A DNA stretch of 47,395 bases from Vitrella brassicaformis (Eukaryota > Sar > Vitrellaceae). The stretch spans positions 39,143-86,537 of the forward strand of contig CDMY01000331.1 in the NCBI GenBank assembly GCA_001179505.1, written 5' to 3'. The translations under genes were made by a program, and so were the position numbers. Below are positions 20,628 to 30,600 of this stretch, piece by piece (the first letter of the stretch is position 1; the number at the start of each line of letters is the position of its first letter). The notes beneath the pieces are model-generated. The model did not search any database, was not told where the DNA came from, and saw only the letters and a list, made by a program, of their open reading frames with translations.

Positions 20628-20966
20628 CCGTCAAAACGCGTGTAAGCTGACAAACACACAGGGCATTGCGCTGTCAGACTGTCTGTACATGTTCTCCTTA
20701 CTGGCAACGAATTACACCGCCGTCGCAACAAAGGGCAACAGTAGCATGAGAAATCTGGCCAGATCTTCGTTGCCCATCACTCAGCACGTCACTTCACTGG
20801 AAGAGCTTCCTACTGCGAGCTCAGCATGCAGGAGCGCCTTGAGGCCATGCCTTTCTATTCCCGCGCGTTGCTGTGTGCCCGGCAGTCACCCTCAGCTGTG
20901 CCCCTTCCCGTAGCAAGCGCAGATCTCTCCTGAACGAGCTGCCCTTTCGCGTGCTTACTGCTGACA
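20628..20966. promoter_or_regulatory. divergent intergenic region, ART (-) and MORN (+), copy B
   Basis: Matches 10590-10926. Contains CCTCAGCTGTGCCCCTTCCC and GATCTCTCCTGAACGAG before the MORN ATG. Probable bidirectional promoter. Confidence 0.55.
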
Positions 20967-22031
20967 ATGAATGGCCACCACGACGCCCTCTCTGACGACG
21001 CCCAATCGCTGTCAAGCGCCTACACTGTGGCTGCTGCCGACGTCATGCAGCAGCTGCAGAGCCTCCAGAGGTCACAAGAGGCACTCGCCGCCCAGCACAC
21101 GAGACAAATGGAGCAGACAGAGGCAAGACACCAGGCTGCTATAGAGAAGCTGGAGAGCCGCATCCGGGGACTGGAGGCACTCGCAGGCATCGCTGTTGGC
21201 AGCATGTCCTTTGAGGGTGGCGTCTATGACGGACAGCTGATGGGTAGGAAGCCCCACGGCAGCGGCATTCTGCGCGCACAGCATGGCCGTGTCATCTACA
21301 CCGGTGACTGGCGGCACGGCAAGCGGCACGGCCGCGGGAAATCGACAAACGGCCGTATGGTGTATGAGGGTCAATGGGCGGATGGCGAGATGAAAGGCAA
21401 GGGCCACATTACCAACCTGACGCTCAAGGACGCCCAAGGACAGCATTTGGGCCTCTTCACTGGACCCACACTCGACGCCAAGCCGCACGGCGAGGGGGAT
21501 ATGCGAGACGACCTCGATCAGGTCATCTACAAGGGCGAGTGGATTGATGGAGTGAAGAAAGGAGCTGGTGAAGCGACGGGCATGCCATGGGAGGAGGGCT
21601 GCAAATATTACGGGGGAACCTTCCATGGGCAGCCAGACGGCGAGGGCGAGCTGAGAGACGGCGACGACCAACCCATCTACAAGGGCGAATGGAAGAACGG
21701 CAAGCGACACGGCCAGGGGAAGGCATACTACCGCGACCGCCGTACTCAAGGATGGAGGAGGAAAAGGTGGCGGCCTGTGTTGTGGTTCGATGGCGAATGG
21801 AGGAAGGGGAAGGTGTACCGAGGCATCCTCTTTCCTAACGGCGGCTGGGTAGACCCTTCCGAGGAAACGGTATGGCCCGACCCCAGACACTGCTCACTTC
21901 CCATATCATGGCAGGCGGGGCAGGAGATACCTCATGCCTATCTGCCGGGGATAGGATACCTGTCCCAGTGGCTGGCGAATCAAGATGTATCAGTGTATCT
22001 GCCTGATAGACTAAGGCCACTGGCATACTAG
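20967..22031 (+). CDS. coiled-coil / MORN-repeat protein, copy B
   Basis: An uninterrupted 354-residue frame. The leader MNGHHDALSDDAQSLSSAYT and the coiled coil (LQRSQEALAAQHTRQMEQ) match copy A, but the MORN region (about residues 80-300) has diverged strongly: some eight repeats such as YTGDWRHGKRHGRGKS and YKGEWKNGKRHGQGKAYY, with insertions. The tail keeps ISWQAGQEIP and YLPDRLR, a weaker match to the family tail. No introns. It lies at the right edge of the duplicated block and is probably transcribed from the same divergent region as the ART gene. Confidence 0.9.
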   Translation: MNGHHDALSDDAQSLSSAYTVAAADVMQQLQSLQRSQEALAAQHTRQMEQTEARHQAAIEKLESRIRGLEALAGIAVGSMSFEGGVYDGQLMGRKPHGSGILRAQHGRVIYTGDWRHGKRHGRGKSTNGRMVYEGQWADGEMKGKGHITNLTLKDAQGQHLGLFTGPTLDAKPHGEGDMRDDLDQVIYKGEWIDGVKKGAGEATGMPWEEGCKYYGGTFHGQPDGEGELRDGDDQPIYKGEWKNGKRHGQGKAYYRDRRTQGWRRKRWRPVLWFDGEWRKGKVYRGILFPNGGWVDPSEETVWPDPRHCSLPISWQAGQEIPHAYLPGIGYLSQWLANQDVSVYLPDRLRPLAY

Positions 22032-22271
22032 TCTGTCTGTTTTATCGAGCTCACCGGCTATGTCATCGGTTTATCAACCTGTCGGTGTGCCTGCTTTGTT
22101 GATGCCGTGTGGCCTCTCGCGACTATGTGGATGGACCTATCGCATCGTATGACCTGGACATTGTGTGCGCTGTTTCAACGATGTTCGGTCTCAGCCACAC
22201 ACATGTACACACGCACACTCACGTGCGATCACAACATTGTCAATCGACACACTTACGTGCACGGGCAGCTC
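22032..22271. other. 3' intergenic region, no gene seen
   Basis: Between convergent MORN copy B (+) and the WF-motif gene (-). Confidence 0.5.
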
Positions 22272-23200
22272 TCAGTACCACGTCAATTCTTCCTCGCTCA
22301 TCTGCTCTGGTGCTCCCTTCTCTCCTACACCAAGACACGATAATCCACCCATGTGCATGTCTGTCCGTCTTTCTTTCTTTCTCAGCCACCCACCTCCTGC
22401 TGGTGCTTTGTCTTCCGGCTGTTGAATGGCCGCCTGCTCGTCCTGTGCAAGCCATTCACTGTCCGCTGCAGCCGCCTCATCTATCGGTGTCTCCCTCATT
22501 TCCTCCCCTCCTGCACGAACGAACCATTCGTGCCCATGCACACGAATTGATGTGTGTGTGTGTGTGTGTGTGGATGGATGTCTCACTCACCGCCTGCTTC
22601 CTCCGCAAACCACTCTTGATCGCCTGGGACTCCTTCCTGCTCGCCTGCCGGCCGTGGCAGTGGCTGCTCTGCAAACCAATCCTCATCGGCCGCCGGCTGC
22701 TGCTCTCGCTGACCTTCCACTCTTCCTGCGCAAACACGCGATCGGTGTCTCTGTTTCCATAGATGCGTGGAGGCTGACCTGTGTCATGTGCAGGGCTTTC
22801 TTCGCCCTTCTGCTCTTCTTCGCCGCCAAACCAGTCAGTGACCTCGGCTACCTCTCCTTGCTGCCGCTTGTCTGCGGTGAACGTCATTTGAACAGACGCA
22901 AAGGCAGGTGTTGTGTTGGTGGGGCGGTCTCACTCACCTCCTCTTGCTTCCATTGGCGGCTCAGGCTCGGCAAACCACTCCTCACCGCCGGCCGTCTCTC
23001 CTTCTTCATCAGCTGCTGCTGATGGCTCAGCAAACCACTCTTCTGCTTCTGCCGCTGCTGGTGCTAGTGCCGGTGCTGCCGCCGTTGGTGCCGAAGGTGC
23101 AGCTGCAGGGCCTGGAGCACAGCGCAACGTGTCCATTATTGGCCGTGTGTGTCTTTGTACATGTGTGCATGTCTTGCCGACCTTCTTCCTCTGCGAACCA

Positions 23201-23233
<33 letters not shown>

Positions 23234-24097
23234 CGCTGGCTGAGATTGCGGAGCACCTCCTTGTGCTTCTGCTTCATCGCCAAACCACTGTGCTTCCTCT
23301 TCCTCTCCTGCTGCTGCTGCTGTTGGTGATGACTCGGCAAACCAATCATCAGCACCTGGCTGCTCCGAGGGCTGCTGTGCTGCTGCTTGTGCTGGTGGTA
23401 GTTCTGCTGCTGTTGGTGATTCTGGTGGCTCGGCTGGTGCAAACCAATCCTCATCAGCAGCAGCCTGCTGCTCCCCCGCTTCTTGCGTGACTGGCTGTGG
23501 CTGTGGCTGTGGCTGGGCGCCTGTAGGTGTCTTCTGTTGTTCTGCTGCTCGTAGGGCTTCTGAGCATCCACGCGTACATGCATGTGCGCGTGGGTGGATG
23601 CGCTGTTGACATGTGTGTGCCCCACCTGGCTGCTCTGCTGCTCTCTGCTGGGGCTGTCTCTCAGCTTCTGCTGGCGCTGCCGTTGGCGCTGCTGCCGGCG
23701 GTGGCGGCGAAATGGCAGCTTGCTCTGCGAAGAACATGCATGCAGACACAGGAATACGTGGAAAAGAGGAAGTCTTCACTCACCAGCAGCACTGGGTCGC
23801 ACAAAGACAGGATGAGGCACTTCAGCTGGTGCTGCGGGTGGTGGTTCGTGTCCCCTTGTCGGCTGATGAGAAACACAATGAGAGTGAGTGAATGTAAGTT
23901 TGGAGATGGTATAGGAAACAATCTCACCCGGAGTCTTTCACGCTGAAGAATGGTCACTTTTCTGGTCTTGGGCGCCTTCTACATACGTGTACACCAGGTA
24001 CAGATGTGTCTCTGTGCACATTGCTAGTTTCCCTCACTCACGTATATGTATCGTGTGTGGGGGACGATTGGAATGGCCCTAGAAGGCAAAGAGGCAT
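22272..24097 (-). CDS. acidic Trp-Phe (WF) motif-array protein
   Basis: A multi-exon gene on -. A consistent model starts at 24097 (MPLCLLGPFQSSPTHDTY), runs through KVTILQRERLR and a Pro/Ala-rich stretch, and ends with EEELTWY before the stop at 22272. The body is disordered, rich in Glu, Ala, Gln and Pro, and repeats a short motif: DEDWFA, DDWFAE, AQWFGD, EEWFAE (three times), TDWFGG, DEDWFAE, QEWFAE, SEWLAQ and ELTWY. Most exons start and end in phase 1 at a Gly codon. Such acidic-aromatic repeats usually act as docking motifs, for example for trafficking adaptors, but no partner can be read from the sequence. I know no family with this array. The first exon and the boundary with the armadillo-like gene 50 bp upstream are uncertain. 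Confidence 0.65.
23205..23235. repeat. CTG/CAG trinucleotide tract inside the WF-motif gene
   Basis: On - it encodes a run of alanines (GCA frame) immediately before an EEWFAEEE motif. Confidence 0.8.
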
Positions 24098-24146
24098 ACA
24101 CACGCATGCCTGTCTGGTATGGATGGATGGATACATGGCTTTGTGC

Positions 24147-27100
24147 TCACACAGTGTGTCTCTTGATCTGCGCTGATGCTACGACGAATGTACCATCCAT
24201 ACCCCGATATAGGCCCAGATCAAGCATCGAGCGGCGCCTGCACACAGACCCACATACACCCATACACAGAGAAGCACACCTGGCTGTCTCTCTTTGTGTC
24301 TGTGTGGATATGTGGACCTCTTTTCTCTGTGTGTGGGCGGCGCGGGGGTGCTGTCGATCGTTTGCAGCACGGTCTTCAGGGATAGCCGGGTGTGGGCATA
24401 CTGAACTCATGTATGCATATCCACATGCGTCCACACACATGGGGGGACAGACTGTGTGTGTGTACCTGCTCTCGATGTATGAGCATCCGGTCGATCTTCT
24501 CCAGAGAGGAGGCGACATTGGCCTGCACACACGCATTCACATAGACACACACCTGCACCTCTCTCCCACTCACACGCATTCTCACCTCTTTCAGCCCGTC
24601 AGTGTACACATGAGACAGAACCGCCACACCTAAAGACACACACACGCCCCCATTCAAGCCGACAACAACACACATGTGCTCGCTGACCGTTCTCCAGCAC
24701 GTCAGTGTGTGCACAGTGGGCCGCCATGCAATCGACGATCGACCGAATGCACACAGGGGTGGAGAGGTGCGCCTTCCAGACGTGTGCGATCTTGTGTAAG
24801 ATGTACAAGGCGTGTCGCACACACGGCAGGTGGGCCACGTGGGCTTGCATGGTCTCGACCACCTCGTGGATGACTCCATCAAGCATCTGCAGACAGCACA
24901 CGAGTGCTACGCACACACGATTTCCGACCTCTTACCATCTTTGCCGTGTGTTCGGGCAGGCGTGCGTCTATCTCTGAGAGCGCAATCGCCTGTATACGCA
25001 CACACAGTGTCGATGCGTCATGTGCATATATCGAGGAGCACACCGACCAGGAGGTGAGGTCTGTGTTGGTTGATCTGCAGGATCTTGACCAGAGGAATAA
25101 ACGACGGACTCTGACGCGACACGCCATCGACACCACATACTGCATGTCGGACATCGATCAAAATGCATTCGTATGTGAGTGGGCACCTTTCTCAGCGTGT
25201 CAGAGAGAATTCGCCTGCATAGTTATGAGCATTCGTTGGTGTGTGATATATATGGCTGTGTCTCAGTGTGTACCTGAATGCGCGTTGCTCTTGCCTCGTG
25301 AACTCTGCACACACATACATATACGCAAGTTTACTTTGCGTATGAATACGTGTTGCACTCACTTTGTAAGGCCGCCAGCGATACACTTGCGCTGTCCCTT
25401 ATTGTGCTGGCCGATGATGGATGAACAAACAGAAATGGATAGAATGATGGACGCGTATTGCCTGTCCATCGGTTCTTGCCTGTCGGTGGTTCGGATATCA
25501 TGCAGCCTCTCAATCGCACCACACTGCACACAAATTTGCAGATGGATGGATGCATAGGTGGGTGTACATAGAGGGAGAAAGAGAGGATATGTGTATGTAT
25601 GCCCACCCTGATGAGCTCGGTCATGTGTTTGCTGGTGCGTGTGATGAACGACAGCAGAGACAGCGCCTGTGGACACAGAAAGATACATGCACACGTTTGT
25701 GTACGTGTTTGTTTTGCGCGTGAAAGCACACCTTCAGCAATACGCCTTTCTCGGCATATCTGAGTGCATTCACGACCGCACGAATGTGAGAGGCAGTCAC
25801 CTGCCCTCAGATACACACACGCATATGGACGCGAAAGACAGTCGATGAACGCGCACAGACGTACATTGCCATCATCGGCGAAAGACTTCTCCACGACTGT
25901 CAGCGTGTGGAATGGGGCGGCCTCCATACAATCCACACACGTGTCCAACACGCATCGCTGATCCATACTGGCGTCAGTAGAGGCGAGAATTGCCTTTTTG
26001 TGAACGCACAGAGAGACACAAAACCCCATAAATGTGGGCAAATATTGATGGCGTGTACCAGTATGAATTTCCTCTCGTCTCTGTCCTGGTTTTCCCTCAG
26101 CAGCCGGTTGATGGAGGTGTAGTCCTGTTTGCTAATCAAATGTGACACCACCTACCATACACACACAGATGGAAAGATGAGTGTGCTTCTACGTGCTGTT
26201 TCAATCCGTGTCTACCTCTCTTGTATTGTCCTGTTCATATTGCTGGTGCTCCCTGATGCAGTGCACAATCGCGTCGCACTTCTCTCTCATACACAGCACG
26301 CCGTCAATGCGATCGATCGCACCACACTGGAAAAGACAGAGACGGACATCGTGATGTTCTGTGTACCCATCCATGTGTAGTTTTCTGCCTGCCTTCCGGA
26401 TGATCCGTGCGATTCGCGAGTCGTCTTTGCACATCATGTGTAGGACATTCAGTAGTCGAGACAGCACGGGGAGATCAGCCCTGCAGAGCACACACATCGA
26501 CAACGTGTGTGTGTGTGTGTGGTTGGGGGTCCGGAGGGACCATGCGTACGCGTGTGTCTCCATCGCATTCAGCAATGTCATGACTACTGGCGTGGCGGAA
26601 ACAGTGTCCTGCATCCATGTACAGACAAAGTGGTATGCATAGACATGTCTCTGCAGCAGAAACACGCACCCTGTATGTGGGCATCAGTCTCTCCAGCAGC
26701 CTGCACCCACCAGACAAATCGGCACATGAGTGAGCTCTAATGCATACGTAGATGCACTCACCTGAATGTGTTCTCCACAACGGCTCTGTTGTCCATATGG
26801 AGGCCACCCTGTGGACATCCACACACCATCTTATGTGCACTGCACAACCATCGTGCGCATCATGCGCTGACCTGTGAGACAATGCCGTATCTATCGTTGC
26901 AAGCGGCCAGCTGGCCGATGATGTATGCCTGCACACACAAACATGCAAGAACAGGTGTATACGCGTTTCTCGCTCCGTCTGTGCCTCTGCCTGGTCGTTT
27001 CGTTCGTCATCAATCATGGAGGCAATGTGGGCGAAGTCATACAGACGGATGCACTCAGATACCTGCCAAAGGCGTATACACATCGAATCCCACATTGCAA

Positions 27101-27297
27101 GCCTCTTCATGCCTTATCCTCCTCAGTTATCACCTCATCCCCTGCGATGGACACACATACACATTGGATTTTGATTCCGCCCTGGAGTCCGTGTGCACTT
27201 CCTTACCTTCTCTCTGCTGCGCATCCTCTATCATATCCACATCTACCACTCTGCACTCGCACATCAGCACACCCTCGTCACCACCTCCACCAGCCAT
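24147..27297 (-). CDS. armadillo-like repeat protein, many short exons
   Basis: Exon 1 (27297-27207) encodes MAGGGGDEGVLMCECRVVDV and a short tail, ending in phase 1 at GTAAGG. At least fifteen further exons of 30-130 nt follow with GT-AG ends. They encode helical pairs typical of ARM/HEAT repeats: IIGQLAACNDRYGIVSQ, LLNVLHMMCKDDSRIARII, CGAIDRIDGVL, VSHLISKQDYTSINRLL, VVNALRYAEKGVLLK, ALSLLSFITRTSKHMTELI, CGAIERLHDI and LDGVIHEVVETMQAHVAHL. The repeated CGAI(D/E)R start and 'exon per helix pair' layout support one repeat family. The last exon may end HTV-stop at 24147. ARM proteins act as protein-binding scaffolds; the role here is unknown. An 8-nt microexon near 27140 would be needed to join exon 1 to VSECIRLYDFAHIASM. 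Confidence 0.65.
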
Positions 27298-27633
27298 TTT
27301 GCCGCCAGGTCTCAATCCCTTACCCAAGCGACCAGACGGGGGCTGATGGACGAACAGAAGGCACTGCGAAGTCGCCCTCTTATCTTCGGCTTGCAATGGG
27401 GCTACGTCCTGGAATGTGCACTACGACCTGTGCCTGTGTTTTCGCCGTGGTTTTCCTCTGGTAGCGTCAGGCGAGAATTCTCGCCGCGACGAGACGGCGC
27501 GGCCGCGGAATGAAATTGCGTTCCTGTCCTGAGTGAAATTCCACGTTCCTGCCCTCCATTCCTCGTTCTTGCCCTCGCCCTCCTCCCATTCGTTTCTATG
27601 GACTGCTCGTGTGGGTCAGCAGCTGGTAGTCTT
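27298..27633. other. divergent intergenic region
   Basis: Separates the armadillo-like gene (-) from the coiled-coil locus (+). It contains GCGGCCGC at about 27500 and no supported gene; a probable bidirectional promoter. Confidence 0.45.
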
Positions 27634-30600
27634 GTGATATCAACAATCTGTACAACTTCTTGTCGACCGGTGCAAGCGGCTGGTCGTCTTGTGCTTCTCG
27701 CCCAACCTCAAGCTGTTGACCAGCCTGCTGAAGCCTTTGTGTGACGTGGACTGCAAGGCAGGCCTCGGCGACGAGCAACTCAGCAGCTTCCTGCATGCCA
27801 GCCGCGTCTTTGCGGTAATCTCACGCAGCTGTTTCGCTGGAGTCGAGGAAGCACCTGGACAACAATATCCAGAAGGTCAGCCAAATGCACACACACTCAG
27901 GTGGTGACCCTTCGAGTCCTGGTTGCTGTCGATTCGGCGTGCAGGAGTCAGAGGAGCTGCATGTGGTGCTGCGCGTGAGGGTGGCGTGCGGCGGGCAGGG
28001 AAGGAGCAGGAGAAGGAGCGTGCCCCCGGCTGTGCGTGTCGTGATCTGGTCAGCCATCAGCGGCGCGCAGAGGAGGCCGAGCGAGTGGGCAGGGCAGCAG
28101 CTGAGCAAAAGCTCAAAGCGGTAAGCCGACGACATACAGCATGCACAGAATGTCCATGCTGTTCTGTCTATTCTCATCAGACTTTGGTGGAGCTCGGAGC
28201 CGCCAAACTACTCGAGGTGCATCCCAAGGCCTACACTGCCTCGTGTGTGTGCTGCATGGCTCATGTGTTTTGTGTTGTGCAGTCGTCTCTGCGTGCGGGG
28301 CTCACCGGTGCAGCCACACGCGAGATGGCCCTGGTGGAGCAGCTGAGGGAGGCCCATCGGCAGCGGAGGGAAGCACAAGAGCAGCTGAGGGAGGCCCATC
28401 GGCAGCGGAGGGAAACACAAGAGCTGCAACAGCAGGCCGTCACTGACCTACAGACAAGAGCGCAGACACACCAGTTGGTGAGCAAGGCAGATCACACACG
28501 TGTGCAGAGAGAGGAGGGTTTGAATGCTGGTTCTGTGTGTGTTGTGTGTGTGGATGGGTGGTGTGTGTGTTGATGGTCAGTTGAGGGCCCTCCAGTCGCA
28601 GTTGGACCAGGGCGCTGAGCAGCTCGCCCAGGCCGAGCAGACCGTGCAGCAGCTGCAGCAGCAGCGAGACGAGAGAGACGCCGAGCTCTCGGCAGCCCAG
28701 GAGGGGCTCTCGACCGAGGGGCAGGCCATTGCACAGAGAAACAGATCTGTGTGTGTTGTGTGTGTGTGGATCTGTCAGGCTATGGACGACCAGCGCCGCG
28801 AGTCGGGGGAGAAGGCCGGCAAGGACCGGTCCAGGCTGGAACAGCAGATCACAGCACAGGAGGTACGAACCAAACGCACACACACACACAGATAGATCAG
28901 TGCAGGCAACCCTCTGAAATGAACGAACCCATGTGTCTGCGTGAGTGTGTGCAGCTGGAGTTCAAGAAGAAATCGGAGGCGCTGGAGAGCCACAACGCCC
29001 ACGTGGAGCGGCAGCTCAAGGCCGCCAACCAGAAGCACGACGAAGAGGTCTGCATGAAACCCCCACACTCATACTCACGCCCATTTCTCTCTGCGTCCGT
29101 GTGTGAGCATGCTCTGCAGCTGTCCGCCGATTTCGAGGGCAATGCCTTCTGGCAGCACAAAATACTCGGTGGGCCTACCTGTTCACATGGCTCATATGGC
29201 TTTTGCCACACACACAGACAGAGAGAGAGAGAGACACGAATCCATCTGTGTGTGTGCGTGCGTGTGCAGGGACGTGTGTGTGTGTGTCAGTTGATGGCAG
29301 GCAGGGAGGCAAGCAAGCAAGCAATCGCTGTCTACATTTTATATCTCAGTAGGTTCATGTCTCGAGATGCGCGCGGAGAGATGATGTCGCACCTGGACAA
29401 GAACATCCAGAAGGTCAGCCAAATACACACACGCTCAGAGGTGGCCTCCGAATTCTGGTTGCTGTCGATTCGGCGTGCAAGAGTCAGAGGTGCACGTGGC
29501 GCTGCGCCTCAGGGGCGGCGGGCAGCGGAAAAGGAAGGGGCAGGAGAAAGAGAGCGACACAGCTCCTTGGCCCCCCCTCACCGTAGGTGTCAGTGGAAGA
29601 GAATAGAACCGGTGATGGATTCTGAGCTGTGTTTCTCTTGTACCCACAGCAATCTGCACCGCCGCCGCCAGCCTCTGAAGACCCGTCCGTCATCTTGACC
29701 AAGTGGGCCTACTACGACCCAGTCTACGAGGTCGAGCTGACGGACGGGCAACTCAAGGAGGCCGCAGAAATATCCCAGTGTGCTATCGAGTAGGCGTCAG
29801 CTCGAATATCTTGGCCGTCTTTGGTCACGGTTGTGGGCTGCTTTCAGGAGGGACAAAGACGAGGGCTGGCTGAAGATTACGGGCACGGAAGCCCAGAGGG
29901 GCACCGCGAGAATTGTTCTCGACGAGGCGGTGAGCTACACGCAAATTGGCTGATGCCATTTGTAGCTTGTGGTCCTTTTGAGCGCTTTTAGGAAGCACGA
30001 GGATTAGAGGCCAGCAGCAGCAGCAGCAGCCAAGTGAGATTGAGATAGAAGCGGCAGCGCTCATGCACTCATCGGCCGGCCGTCCGGCTGTGTGTGTTGT
30101 GATCTGGTCAGCCATCAGCGGCGCGCAGAGGAGGCCGAGCGAGTGGCCAAGGCAGCAGCTGAGCAAAAGCTCAAAGCGGTAAGCCGACGACATACAGCAT
30201 GCACACAACGTCCATGCTGTTCTGTGTATTCTCATCAGACTTTGGTGGAGCTCGAAGCCGCCAAAGTACTCGAGGTGCATCCCAAGGCCTACACTGCCTC
30301 GTGTGTGTGCTGCATGGCTCATGTCTTTTGTGTTGTGCAGTCGTCTCTGCGTGCGGGGCTCACCAGTGCAGCCACACGCGACAGGGCCCTGGAGGAGCAG
30401 CTGAGGGAGGCCCATCGGCAGTCGGAGGGCAAGGTGCGCCTCCGCGTGTGTATATGTGGGTGTGTGGGTGTGGATGGGTGGTGTGTGTGTTGATGGTCAG
30501 TTGAGGGCCCTCCAGTCGCAGTTGGACCAGGGCACTGAGCAGAGCCGGGCTGCCGAAATGGAGACGCTGCGGAAAGAACTTGCCAGGCATGCAGGCCGAC

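Larger units (their letters stand above)
17860..21085 (+). repeat. segmental duplication, copy B
   Basis: Second copy of the cassette at 7741-11060, direct orientation, about 10.1 kb downstream. Both ART genes are open here. Differences from copy A are mainly substitutions and small indels, in coding and non-coding parts alike. Confidence 0.9.
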
